From: Planktothrix rubescens CCAP 1459/22
Lineage (GTDB): Bacteria > Cyanobacteriota > Cyanobacteriia > Cyanobacteriales > Microcoleaceae
Reading direction: 5' to 3'
NCBI GenBank assembly: GCA_904830895.1
Contig: LR882958.1
Location: forward strand, 4,545,501-4,609,500
Length of the DNA stretch: 64,000 nt
The notes below the pieces were generated by a model. The model worked only from the letters and a program-made list of their open reading frames with translations. It searched no databases and was not told where the DNA came from. The position numbers were made by a program, and so were the translations under genes. Below are positions 9,930-18,621 of this stretch, one piece after another (the stretch's first letter is position 1; every line of letters begins with the position of its first letter).

Positions 9930-11966
9930 TTAATGGTTGATTTCTAGTTTTACTTTTGCAAATTTAGCATAAGTTTCGTTGTTTAGAACAGCTTGGAATA
10001 ACAATTCTGTTGCTTCAGACAAATTTCTGAGTTCAATTGTTTCGCAAAATCCACAAAACTCTGAATTTAGGTTTTCAGGATGCAGTAAATGAACATCAGG
10101 ACGGGGGAAGTTAGTCGGAATTTCCTTAATTACTTGGCCATAATTACCAATAATTTGAACTGCGGTTATTTTCTCCTGTTTTCCCAGTACCCAACCTTTA
10201 AAAGTAATTTGGCTAATTCCCCCATAAGTTTTAATTTCGGGTTCATCTATCGCACAATCCTGTAATACTCTATCATCAAATTCTAGGAAAACATCAAAAA
10301 TTTCTACTTCAGCAAATCGCCTTAAACTATAATCCGATGCGGATAGCGTTAAATTAGGATTATAACAGGGATCGTGCTCAATATAACGTTGCCATTTTTG
10401 CCGTGTAATTGTCACTTCCTGCATAAATCGTTTTAACTTATCTGGAGTTGTATCATAACCCCGACTTTTTGATTCATAATGATATAAAACAACATGGGGT
10501 AAATAAATATTCCGATACCCTTGTTCAACGATTTTCAAGCAGAAATCAACATCATTATAAGCCACGGCTAATTGTTCATCAAACCCTCCCACCTGTGTAA
10601 ATATTTCTCGCCGACACATCAAACAAGCCGCCGTCACCGCCGAATAATTACTAATAGAAATAATTTGACCATAATATCCGGGGTCTGTTTCCGATGCCAT
10701 GCGGTGACTATGGGCGGCAAAATGACCAATTCCCACCACAACACCAGCGTGTTGAACGATTTTATCAGGATACCTTAATAACGCACCCACCGCACCAATA
10801 GAAGGCCGTTGTGCCTGTTCTACCATCGCATCAATCCAATCAGGATGAATGACTTCGGTATCATTATTTAAGAATAGCAAATAATCCCCGGTGGCTTTAC
10901 TAACGGCATAGTTATTAATCTTAGAAAAATTGAAAGGAATATCTAAAGCATAATATCTAAACCGATTCGGTTCCTTTTCTTGCCATTTCTCTAAAATATC
11001 CTGGGTTGCTGATTCCGTACTGCCATTATCAATGACAATAACTTCATAATCGGGATAAATGCTCAGAGTAAAGATAGATTCCAAACAGCGATTTAAGATT
11101 TTTCCTAAATCTTTAGTCGGAATAATAATACTCACCCGCTTGTAATCTAAAATTTTATAGCGGATTTGATAATGTCCTAAATAAATCGGAACATCTTTAA
11201 CAATTCCGGGTTCTCCTCTGCGGTCAATTGCATCTTTTAACGCCCGTTTCGCGGCTTCATAAGCATAGGGTTTCGCTTCTGTTCCTCCAGCGGCTGAACT
11301 GCTATGAATCCGCCAATGATAGAGGATTTTAGGAATATGAAAAATCTTATCGGTTTTTTCCGTAAATCTCAAGACTAAATCATAATCCTGACTGCCTTCA
11401 TATCCGGTTCTAAATCCTCCAATTTGGTTGATAATTTCTCGTCGATAAACTCCGAAATGGCAAGTATACATCCGGGACAAAAAGGAATCAGGACACCAAT
11501 CTGGTTTAAAGAAATGACCTGTTAATTCTCCTTTTTCATTTAGTTTATCTTCATCGGAATAAATCATATCCGCGACGGGATTCTGATTTAATAAACTCAC
11601 CACTTCATATAAAGCATCAGGAGTCAAAACATCATCATGGTCTAATAACCCGATAAATTCTCCCGTTGCTAACTCTAAAGCAGAATTAGAAGTTACAGAA
11701 ATATGACCGTTTTTAGTTCTAAAAACCACTTTGATTCGTCTATCTTGCTGTTGATATTCTTCTAATATCTGTTTGACATGGGAAGCCGTCGAAGCATCAT
11801 CCGCAATACACAATTCCCAATTAGTATAAACCTGATCTAACACCGATTGAATTGCTTCGCGTAGAAACGTTTCCGGGGTGTTATAAACGGGCATAATAAT
11901 ACTAATCAGGGGTTGATATTTGAAATCTTTCGTAGTAAGCCCTTTAGGGCTATGAGGCGTGAACAC
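9930..11966 (-). CDS. Two-domain family 2 glycosyltransferase; real N-terminus probably lies upstream through a frameshift
   Basis: From the GTG at 11964-11966 the protein is 678 residues. The first GT2 domain is at about residues 20-240 (LISIIMPVYNTPETFL, DDAST, DHDDVLTPDA). The second is at about 280-530 (KRVSIIIPTKDLGK, FLNNDTEVIHPDW, YHYESKSRG). A C-terminal module at about 560-670 shares the GW / RPDV / CGF pattern with the methyltransferase at 5300-6274. The frame stays open upstream of the GTG to position 12062 and beyond and encodes a family-like linker (SQSEYDKLYQAWLKYN), but holds no ATG and no usable start. The GTG itself lies inside a palindromic repeat. The gene is therefore probably translated as an extension of the upstream TPR gene by a -1 shift at 12063-12072, or the two were split by a homopolymer error. 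Confidence 0.85.
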   Translation of the reverse strand: MFTPHSPKGLTTKDFKYQPLISIIMPVYNTPETFLREAIQSVLDQVYTNWELCIADDASTASHVKQILEEYQQQDRRIKVVFRTKNGHISVTSNSALELATGEFIGLLDHDDVLTPDALYEVVSLLNQNPVADMIYSDEDKLNEKGELTGHFFKPDWCPDSFLSRMYTCHFGVYRREIINQIGGFRTGYEGSQDYDLVLRFTEKTDKIFHIPKILYHWRIHSSSAAGGTEAKPYAYEAAKRALKDAIDRRGEPGIVKDVPIYLGHYQIRYKILDYKRVSIIIPTKDLGKILNRCLESIFTLSIYPDYEVIVIDNGSTESATQDILEKWQEKEPNRFRYYALDIPFNFSKINNYAVSKATGDYLLFLNNDTEVIHPDWIDAMVEQAQRPSIGAVGALLRYPDKIVQHAGVVVGIGHFAAHSHRMASETDPGYYGQIISISNYSAVTAACLMCRREIFTQVGGFDEQLAVAYNDVDFCLKIVEQGYRNIYLPHVVLYHYESKSRGYDTTPDKLKRFMQEVTITRQKWQRYIEHDPCYNPNLTLSASDYSLRRFAEVEIFDVFLEFDDRVLQDCAIDEPEIKTYGGISQITFKGWVLGKQEKITAVQIIGNYGQVIKEIPTNFPRPDVHLLHPENLNSEFCGFCETIELRNLSEATELLFQAVLNNETYAKFAKVKLEINH

Positions 11967-11977
11967 CTCACTACGAA
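11929..11977. repeat. 49-bp palindromic repeat element carried inside a coding frame
   Basis: The ends are TTCGTAGT and ACTACGAA, a perfect 8-bp inverted repeat. Inside are AGCCCTTTAGGGCT (perfect palindrome) and GAGGCGTGAACACCTC (hairpin). This nested structure is typical of small mobile palindromic elements. On the minus strand it is read in frame in the GT2 gene and contributes the residues from about IRSEV to TTKDF in the linker before the first GT2 domain. Confidence 0.7.
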
Positions 11978-12052
11978 TTGTGTTGTATTTTAGCCAAGCC
12001 TGATAGAGTTTATCATATTCTGATTGAGATTGAGAGACGGAAAAGTAGGGGG

Positions 12053-14608
12053 TTAACCTAGCTTTTTTTTTTCCACAATTGCCTCTAATTTCTTAACTAC
12101 TTCAGGATGATCGGGTTCTAACTGCAATGCCATTTGATAGAATACGATCGCACCATCTAAATGATCATGATTAACCAACGTATTCGCTAACTGAATATAC
12201 AATTGGGGATCATCAGGTTTAATCTCAATGGCTTTATGATAAACCGCAACATGATCCGGGTTTTCTTGAATTACTTGATAATAATAATCCAAGGATTCCT
12301 GTAAATCTAATTTAGCTCGATTTCTCAACGCATCGGCAAGTTTTTCTTGAATATTCGGTAAATCTGATTGAACTTTAATTGCACCTCGATAGGCGACAAC
12401 CGCTTCTTCCCAATTCTCTAATTCCGTTAAAACTTTCCCTAAATTATAATGAGACCAAGGAAATTCAGGATTAAGTTTAATCGCATTTTGATAAGCAGGA
12501 ATTGCTTCTTCCAACCGTTCTAAATTAACCAAGGCATCCGCTAAACTATTATATGACCAAGAGTAGGTTGCATCTAATTTAATGGCATTTTGATAGGCAG
12601 AAATCGCTGCTTCCCAACGTTCTTGTTTAAAGAAAATATCCGCTAAATTATTCTGTGTCCAGAATACACTAAAATTCAGTTCAATTGAACGTTGATAAGC
12701 ACTAATAGCAGATTCAAACTGTTCTTGATCTCGTAGTAAATCCCCTAATTTCTGATAAACTTCGGCTTGACTATGATCAAGTTCGGTTGATTTTTGATAG
12801 GCTTTAATCGCTGCTTCCGTTTCCCCAACTTTCGCCAGTGCATCCCCGAAACCTTTATAGGATTCCGCATCTCCACTCGGGTTCATTTGTACTGCTTGAC
12901 GCAAGACCTGCACTGCTTCTTGCCAACTTTCCTGTTTAACTAAAACTTTCCCTAATCCATAATAGGAAGAAACCAATTTAGGATTCAAGGAAATTGAGTT
13001 TTTATAAATATTAATTGCTTCTTCTAAACGCCACTGACGGTTAAAAATTTCTCCGATTTTGTAATAAGCAACGGATTGATTTGGGTCTAATTCCAAGATT
13101 TTGTTATAAACTCGGATTGCATCATCCCAACGTTCTTGACTGCTGTATAAATCGGCAAACCCATAATAAAATTCTAACTGAGAGGGTTCCAATTCTAAGG
13201 CTTTTTGATAGGAAGAAATTGCCGCTTCGATTTCTCCTTTGGCTTGATGCAGTTGCCCTAATTGATAATAGACTCCTGCCCACTGAGGATTTAATTTCAA
13301 GGCTTGTTGATAATATCTGATCGCCTCATCAAATCTACCTTGTTTAAATCGAGTATTGCCTAAATTAAAATGTTCCTCTGCCGTGGCTTTTTCCGGTTCC
13401 AAACTATAGGCTTTTTCCAAACATTGGGAGGCTGATTCTAACTGCCCCATTTGGGTTAAAACCTTAGCATAATTGCGATAAACCCCAGCAAAATCAGGTT
13501 TTAAACTGACCGCTTGTTGATAATAAGAGGCAGCTTTTTCTAATCGTTCTTCCTGAGCATATAAACTGCCCAAATTTGCATAAACTTCTGGATATTGGGG
13601 TTGAATTTCTAAAGCTTTTGAATAACAACGAATCGCCGCCGACATTTCCCCTAAAATTTGTAAAGCATTGCCTTGAATTTTATAGGCTTCTGCTAAATCC
13701 GGTTGTAATTTTAATGCTTTTTGACAAGTAGCGATCGCTTGATCCCATTCTTTCAAGGCACAATAGGCTTGGGCTTGTTTTAAGTAGGTTTGGGGATTAC
13801 CAGGATGATTCATCGGGGTTTTTGTGTTATGACTCACCGTTTGCTGACGAGTTGCCCCGGCTAAAGTTTCTTGGGGTGATAAATCCCTGGCTGTGGCGGC
13901 GGCTAGGGTATCGGAAGGGGCTGGAGCTCCCAGGGTCGGAGTATTAAATTCGATCGCTTTCCGGTAGACCTGGGTTGCTTCCTGGGCTTTTCCTTGGTCT
14001 TTGAGCAGATTGGCCAAAGATTGATGGGCTGGGGTTAAATTGGGATCGAGTGCAATCGCATTCCGATAACAGATCTGCGCTTCGGTGGTGGCTCCCTGTT
14101 GTGCCAACTGCTGGCCAAGGTTAAAATGTTCTTCTGCGGTGGCTTGATTTGGTTCTAATTTAAACGCTTGATAGAGGGCTTGTGCGGATTTTTGGGGCTG
14201 ATTAAGTTGTGTCCAAACTTTGGCTAAATTCCGATAAGCCCCAGTGAAATCCGGTTTCAGGGTGACAGCTTTTTGATAACAAGCGATCGCCTGTTGCCAT
14301 TGTTGTGATTTAGCATACAGACTTCCCAAGTTAGCATGAACTTCTGGCCAATTAGGTTGAAGTTGCAATGTCCGGGTATACCATTCTTGGGCGTCTTGTA
14401 ATTTCCCCTGTCTTTGGAATATATCCGCCATCAGTTTATAACCGGGGGCATAATCAGACTGAATTTGCAACAACTGGTTGCAAGCCTTGATCGCATCCTC
14501 AAATTGCCCTTGATTAATATAGATTTCTGTTTGTTGATGGAGAAACTGTACACTACGGGCGCGAATTTCGTTAGGTAACATAGTTGGTTTGCTGTTGCTG
14601 ACACTCAA
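12053..14608 (-). CDS. Large TPR-repeat protein, probable N-terminal half of a TPR-GT2-GT2 protein
   Basis: An 851-residue protein made almost entirely of tetratricopeptide repeats (units such as EAI..Y..A(I/L).L.P.). Two long blocks are internally duplicated. The segment with VHANLGSLYA, AVTLKPDF and ATAEEHFNLG in the first 190 residues recurs as VYANLGSLYA, AVSLKPDF and ATAEEHFNLG at about residues 330-450. An Ala/Ser/Thr-rich linker (around residues 225-265) separates them. The protein ends EKKKLG in an A10G tract, where a -1 shift would continue into the GT2-GT2 gene. It has no signal peptide; a scaffold role in the glycosylation machinery is inferred. Confidence 0.88.
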   Translation of the reverse strand: MSVSNSKPTMLPNEIRARSVQFLHQQTEIYINQGQFEDAIKACNQLLQIQSDYAPGYKLMADIFQRQGKLQDAQEWYTRTLQLQPNWPEVHANLGSLYAKSQQWQQAIACYQKAVTLKPDFTGAYRNLAKVWTQLNQPQKSAQALYQAFKLEPNQATAEEHFNLGQQLAQQGATTEAQICYRNAIALDPNLTPAHQSLANLLKDQGKAQEATQVYRKAIEFNTPTLGAPAPSDTLAAATARDLSPQETLAGATRQQTVSHNTKTPMNHPGNPQTYLKQAQAYCALKEWDQAIATCQKALKLQPDLAEAYKIQGNALQILGEMSAAIRCYSKALEIQPQYPEVYANLGSLYAQEERLEKAASYYQQAVSLKPDFAGVYRNYAKVLTQMGQLESASQCLEKAYSLEPEKATAEEHFNLGNTRFKQGRFDEAIRYYQQALKLNPQWAGVYYQLGQLHQAKGEIEAAISSYQKALELEPSQLEFYYGFADLYSSQERWDDAIRVYNKILELDPNQSVAYYKIGEIFNRQWRLEEAINIYKNSISLNPKLVSSYYGLGKVLVKQESWQEAVQVLRQAVQMNPSGDAESYKGFGDALAKVGETEAAIKAYQKSTELDHSQAEVYQKLGDLLRDQEQFESAISAYQRSIELNFSVFWTQNNLADIFFKQERWEAAISAYQNAIKLDATYSWSYNSLADALVNLERLEEAIPAYQNAIKLNPEFPWSHYNLGKVLTELENWEEAVVAYRGAIKVQSDLPNIQEKLADALRNRAKLDLQESLDYYYQVIQENPDHVAVYHKAIEIKPDDPQLYIQLANTLVNHDHLDGAIVFYQMALQLEPDHPEVVKKLEAIVEKKKLG
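12060..12075 (-). promoter_or_regulatory. Putative -1 frameshift site (A10G slippery tract) at the TPR/GT2 junction
   Basis: On the minus strand, the last codons of the TPR gene are GAA AAA AAA AAG CTA GGT TAA. The tract contains A AAA AAG in the correct phase, the same heptamer used in E. coli dnaX -1 frameshifting. After a -1 slip the next codons are GCT AGG TTA ACC CCC, which is exactly the open frame of the GT2-GT2 gene. The run of ten identical bases (T at 12063-12072 on the plus strand) would also permit transcriptional slippage, and equally a one-base sequencing error. Confidence 0.55.
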
Positions 14609-14677
14609 TGGGGATCTTCCCCAATCAATTCTATCGGGTTTTGGGTTTCACATATCAGATTTTTGGGATTAAGATAT

Positions 14678-17527
14678 TTATTTCCACGGCGATCGGACAA
14701 ATAGTATTTCTAATAGCCTTTTCAAAGAAACCAGATTCAGCCAAATATCTTCGGTCAGGGGATTTTGATACATTAACCCCCGTAGCGGATAGCAAGCAAA
14801 CCCATCTCCAGTCAAACAATAATGTTCTAATCCCAGATATTGACTAATTACCCAATAATAATGACGATTATAGTGGGGGGACATCCACTCAATAATTTTG
14901 GTTCCCGGTTGACAAAACAAAATATTAGTTAAACCGCTACCATGGGCCCCCATAATTACCTTAGCTTGAGCAAACAAAGCCACCTGTTCCGTAAAGGATA
15001 GCGTTTCTAATTGCACGGTCACAAAGCCCCAAGGACGTAAGAATTGAATTACTTCATCTTCATTTAAAACCCGACGATAGCTGGCATCTCCCCGACTAAT
15101 ATAAATTCGTTCGGGATAATTCTTACCCGAATTTGAGCTTTTAGGGAGAAACCAACGGCGCAAAGTATCAATTGCCCAGGGTTGCAACCATCCTGTATGT
15201 CCAGCAAAGGAGGGAACAATTAGCTGTTGTGCCTGAATATGGGGAAATTGATCACTTTCAAGGATTTTAAACTCTGGAATTCCTAAGCGAGTTAGGGTTT
15301 CCCGTTGAAAGGGTGCTTGGTAACTATTGACTAAAAACCAATCTATTTGATCAAAATTTATCCCACTTTGGCGCAGGAGTTCCAGTCTCGGTAAAATATC
15401 AACCATCCAATGAAAATAGACATTCCCCGACAGCCCCGATAATACTACGACCCGACCTTCAATGGTCTCTAGGGGCGGTAATTCTGACTGTTGAAAAACT
15501 TGATGCTGTTGTGGGTCATAACTGGGACAACCCGGAAGGGGGGCAGGATATTCCCTTGAGACATCGGCTAATAGTTGATTATCAGGTGTAATAATAGCGA
15601 TCGCTCTACAAACCAGCCAATAATTCTCCTGGGGAACAATCCAGGCTCGTCCATTAGGAATTATCGCCACAAACAAAGGCGTTGAAACTGGATTATTTTT
15701 GGATGTCAAACCTTTTTGAATTCCCTGTCCCAAATTCTGCCACTGAAACAATTTGAACACACCTTTCAGACAGATTTCACAATCTAACCCCCCGCATTGA
15801 TTGGGTTTAGAGGGTGTCTGTTTCCAGTTCTCCAAGTTTTGGGAACCGCATAATCCTGATAGATTACAATAATGGCTATCCTGTAAATTATTATTTTTCA
15901 GCCAGGTTAGGGTTGAATCACACACTCCTTCAGGAATATCCGTCTGTTGAATATAGGGAGCATTTGCCCATTCTTGCCATAAAGTTAAGATTGAGGGATG
16001 ATCATTGACCCAAGAATTAAACTCCTTTTCCTGCTGAGTCTGTAAAACTTTACTATAGTAGTCCGCAGCAAATTCCCAATATCCTTGTTTTTCCAATATT
16101 CTCCCCAATTGCAAATTCACTTCAAGTAACTGAATAGGGGAAAAACTAGACTCATTTTTGAGTAAATTTAAAGCAATTTGATAAATCGTTAAAGCCGCAT
16201 TGAGTTGTTTATTTTTGAATAAACAATTGCCTAATTTTAGATAAATTTCTACTGAATAGGGTTGAATTTGTGCTGCTTTTTGGTAGTAGCTCACTGCTTG
16301 ATCAAACTTGCCATAAATAGTTAAAGTATTTCCCAGATGTAGATAGGTTTGATAGAGATGTTCATAGACTGTTTTACCCCCCCTAGCCCCCCCTTGGTCT
16401 GGGTGGGGGACAGACACTTTCCCCCCTTGTTCATCAGAGTTGGAAGTATCTGCCCCCGCTTGGCAAGGGGGGGTTGGGGGGGTATCATCCTGTTGTAATG
16501 CCGTGAGAAAATCAGCACAGGACTTTCTGGCCAAAGATAATTCATCCAATTCCGAACGTTTCTGTACTCCCTGACAGTAACCGTCTACAAATTTAGGTTC
16601 TAGCTCAATAACTTTTTTAAAACAACTGAAAGCCGCATCAATTCTTCCTAAATTGAGTAAAGAAGCTCCACAGTCGGTATAGGCAAATATATTTTCGGGT
16701 TCTAATTCAATAACTTTTTCAAAGTAGGAAACTGCATTTTTATGTTGATTTTGTTGCTGGAAAATTTTGCCTAAATTGGTATAAGCCAGAGGAAAATCAT
16801 CTTTAATATTTAGGGCTTGATGATAGGATTTAATCGCCTCTTGGATTTTTCCTTGAGCATTAAAAACTTGACCAATATTATTATAAATTAATGATTTTTC
16901 TATTTCATTATCATTATAAATTAATGATTTTTCCCAGGCTTCTAAAGCCCCGTCATAATCATTTATACCAAATAACAAACAACCTAAATTATTATAGGCA
17001 TTAGCAAAATCTGGTTGCAGATGAATCACTCTTTGATAGAGTGCAATAGCTCGTTTTGTATCTCCCAACTGCCCATAAGCCATTGCTAAGGTAAAATAGG
17101 AATTAACATGATTGGGGTTTTGTTCTAAGGTTTTTTGATAGCATCGAATCGCCTTGAGAATATCCCCACTCCAGTAATAAGCCTGACCCCATTGAAAATA
17201 TAATTCTGTCCAAGTTGGACGCAAATTTAGGGCTTTTTTATAACAGAAAAAGGCTGGCTCAAACTCTCCTGTATTTCGTAAAACTTGAGCTAAATAGGCA
17301 TAGGCTTCTACAAAATCTGGTTGTAACTTAATTGCCTGTTTATAGGCAGAAATGGCTTCTGGGAATAGTCCTTGAACTTCATACCAATCCCCTAAAACTT
17401 TATAGGTTTGAGCATGATCGGGATCTCGTGCTAAAATTCGTGAGATTGTCTGATCAGCTTCTCGCAGATTTCCCACATCTAAATCAGTGATCGCTGATTG
17501 GATTAAGTCTTCAATGCTTGGATTCAC
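14678..17527 (-). CDS. TPR protein with C-terminal GT61 (DUF563) glycosyltransferase domain
   Basis: A 949-residue protein. Residues about 1-500 are tetratricopeptide repeats (for example AYNNLGCLLFGINDYDGALE). Residues about 680-930 match the GT61/DUF563 glycosyltransferase family: VVVLSGLSGNVYFHWMVDIL with the conserved His-Trp, IYISRGDASYRRVLNE, and MGAHGSGLTNILFCQPGT followed by an ending like IEWM. Between them lies a Cys-containing region of unknown role (CNLSGLCGSQ, CGGLDCEICLKGVF). An in-frame 110-bp C/G-rich repeat at 16375-16484 adds about 36 residues (DDTPPTPPCQAG through GGARGGKT) between TPR segments. It is the first gene of the minus-strand glycosylation cluster. Confidence 0.87.
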   Translation of the reverse strand: MNPSIEDLIQSAITDLDVGNLREADQTISRILARDPDHAQTYKVLGDWYEVQGLFPEAISAYKQAIKLQPDFVEAYAYLAQVLRNTGEFEPAFFCYKKALNLRPTWTELYFQWGQAYYWSGDILKAIRCYQKTLEQNPNHVNSYFTLAMAYGQLGDTKRAIALYQRVIHLQPDFANAYNNLGCLLFGINDYDGALEAWEKSLIYNDNEIEKSLIYNNIGQVFNAQGKIQEAIKSYHQALNIKDDFPLAYTNLGKIFQQQNQHKNAVSYFEKVIELEPENIFAYTDCGASLLNLGRIDAAFSCFKKVIELEPKFVDGYCQGVQKRSELDELSLARKSCADFLTALQQDDTPPTPPCQAGADTSNSDEQGGKVSVPHPDQGGARGGKTVYEHLYQTYLHLGNTLTIYGKFDQAVSYYQKAAQIQPYSVEIYLKLGNCLFKNKQLNAALTIYQIALNLLKNESSFSPIQLLEVNLQLGRILEKQGYWEFAADYYSKVLQTQQEKEFNSWVNDHPSILTLWQEWANAPYIQQTDIPEGVCDSTLTWLKNNNLQDSHYCNLSGLCGSQNLENWKQTPSKPNQCGGLDCEICLKGVFKLFQWQNLGQGIQKGLTSKNNPVSTPLFVAIIPNGRAWIVPQENYWLVCRAIAIITPDNQLLADVSREYPAPLPGCPSYDPQQHQVFQQSELPPLETIEGRVVVLSGLSGNVYFHWMVDILPRLELLRQSGINFDQIDWFLVNSYQAPFQRETLTRLGIPEFKILESDQFPHIQAQQLIVPSFAGHTGWLQPWAIDTLRRWFLPKSSNSGKNYPERIYISRGDASYRRVLNEDEVIQFLRPWGFVTVQLETLSFTEQVALFAQAKVIMGAHGSGLTNILFCQPGTKIIEWMSPHYNRHYYWVISQYLGLEHYCLTGDGFACYPLRGLMYQNPLTEDIWLNLVSLKRLLEILFVRSPWK
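16375..16484. repeat. 110-bp C/G-rich MITE-like repeat inside the GT61 gene
   Basis: The ends are TACCCCCCCTAGCCCCCCC and GGGGGGGTTGGGGGGGTA, imperfect terminal inverted repeats that begin and end in TA. If the TA is a duplicated target, the net insertion is 108 bp, exactly 36 codons, which explains why the host reading frame survives. Similar runs occur at 19762-19796, 57966-58035, 59820-59875 and 61991-62055. Confidence 0.6.
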
Positions 17528-17837
17528 AGTGTTTTGCTGAGGATTGAAAAATGGTTAGAAAGTCTTTGCGATTGTCAAATTCTGTACTATGTCGCGAGGT
17601 TGGTGTGAACTAACCCCATCTATTCTAGCAATAGGGGAGTAATTAATTGTCTAATCTCTGTACAGTTAGTTTCTCAAACACTACCTCGGCTACCTTGAGA
17701 GTAGTGGCATTCCTAGCATCTGCTCAAGCCCGTCCTCATTTTTTCTTCCTATCTGGGTAAATAGATCGCTGCAAAGACAAATCATCGTTAATAATAGGAG
17801 AGAGAAACACCAAAAAAAAGAGGAGACTGGACGCTCT
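17528..17837. other. Divergent intergenic region
   Basis: About 310 bp separate the divergent GT61 and DUF502 genes. I see no convincing ORF or structured RNA. It probably holds the promoters of both operons, but I could not assign -35/-10 elements with confidence. A GAGGAG motif 12 nt before the GTG of the DUF502 gene is a plausible ribosome-binding site. Confidence 0.4.
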
Positions 17838-18587
17838 GTGTTCCAACGCTTGAAGCAGGACTTAAAAAATGACTTAATTGCAGGTCTGTTGGTCGTGATT
17901 CCCCTAGCAACCACAATCTGGTTGACCATCACCATCTCCAGTTCTGTGATTGAGTTTCTGACCCGTATTCCTAAGCAAATTAATCCCTTTGATGGTTTGC
18001 ACCCGATTTTAGTTAACCTACTGAATGTTTTGGTTGGGTTAGCTGTACCCCTGTCGGGAATATTATTTATTGGTTTAATGGCCCGTAATATTGCGGGACA
18101 ATGGCTTTTGGGCTTTGGTGAAAAAATCTTACAAGCTATTCCCTTAGCGGGTTCGGTTTACAAAACCCTGAAACAACTTTTAGAAACCCTTTTACGAGAT
18201 TCAAACGATAAATTCAGTCGTGTAGTCTTAGTGGAATATCCCCGTCGAGGTCTTTGGTCACTGGCTTTTGTTACTGGGTCAGTCGGTGGTGATATGCAGT
18301 CCAAATTATCTGAGGAAATGGTTAGTGTGTTTATTCCCACGACCCCGAACCCCACCAGTGGATGGTATGCTATTGTTCCACAGCAGGAGGTCATTAACCT
18401 GACCATCTCGGTAGAAGATGCGTTTAAAATTATCGTATCCGGTGGAATTGTTAATACGACGTCTTCATCAACGGTGAAAGCCCTTAACCCCAAAACTGAA
18501 CCTCCATTAGAATCTCTGCTCAAAACCGAAAACAGAATTCCGGCTATTGTCCTAGAAGATGAGGGCATTGGGGTCAGCGAAAATTAA
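17838..18587 (+). CDS. DUF502 family membrane protein
   Basis: A 249-residue protein starting at GTG (FQRLKQDLKNDLIAG). Two hydrophobic stretches follow: GLLVVIPLATTIWLTITISS at about residues 18-37, and LLNVLVGLAVPLSGILFIGL at about 60-80. Then come a conserved amphipathic segment (IPLAGSVYKTLKQLLETLL) and the family signatures VVLVEYPRRGLWSLAFVTG and VFIPTTPNPTSGWYAIVP. DUF502 proteins are widespread in cyanobacteria and chloroplast-bearing organisms; plant relatives are COV-like membrane proteins. The molecular role is unknown. The gene is followed 34 bp later by nusB on the same strand. Confidence 0.85.
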   Translation: MFQRLKQDLKNDLIAGLLVVIPLATTIWLTITISSSVIEFLTRIPKQINPFDGLHPILVNLLNVLVGLAVPLSGILFIGLMARNIAGQWLLGFGEKILQAIPLAGSVYKTLKQLLETLLRDSNDKFSRVVLVEYPRRGLWSLAFVTGSVGGDMQSKLSEEMVSVFIPTTPNPTSGWYAIVPQQEVINLTISVEDAFKIIVSGGIVNTTSSSTVKALNPKTEPPLESLLKTENRIPAIVLEDEGIGVSEN

Positions 18588-18621
18588 AGGGACAATCTTT
18601 ATTCTTAAATTCTTATAACCT

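Noticed and set aside
17690-17935. Minus-strand 81-codon frame overlapping the DUF502 gene start
   Set aside because: Shadow frame overlapping a recognisable gene, with no supporting features.
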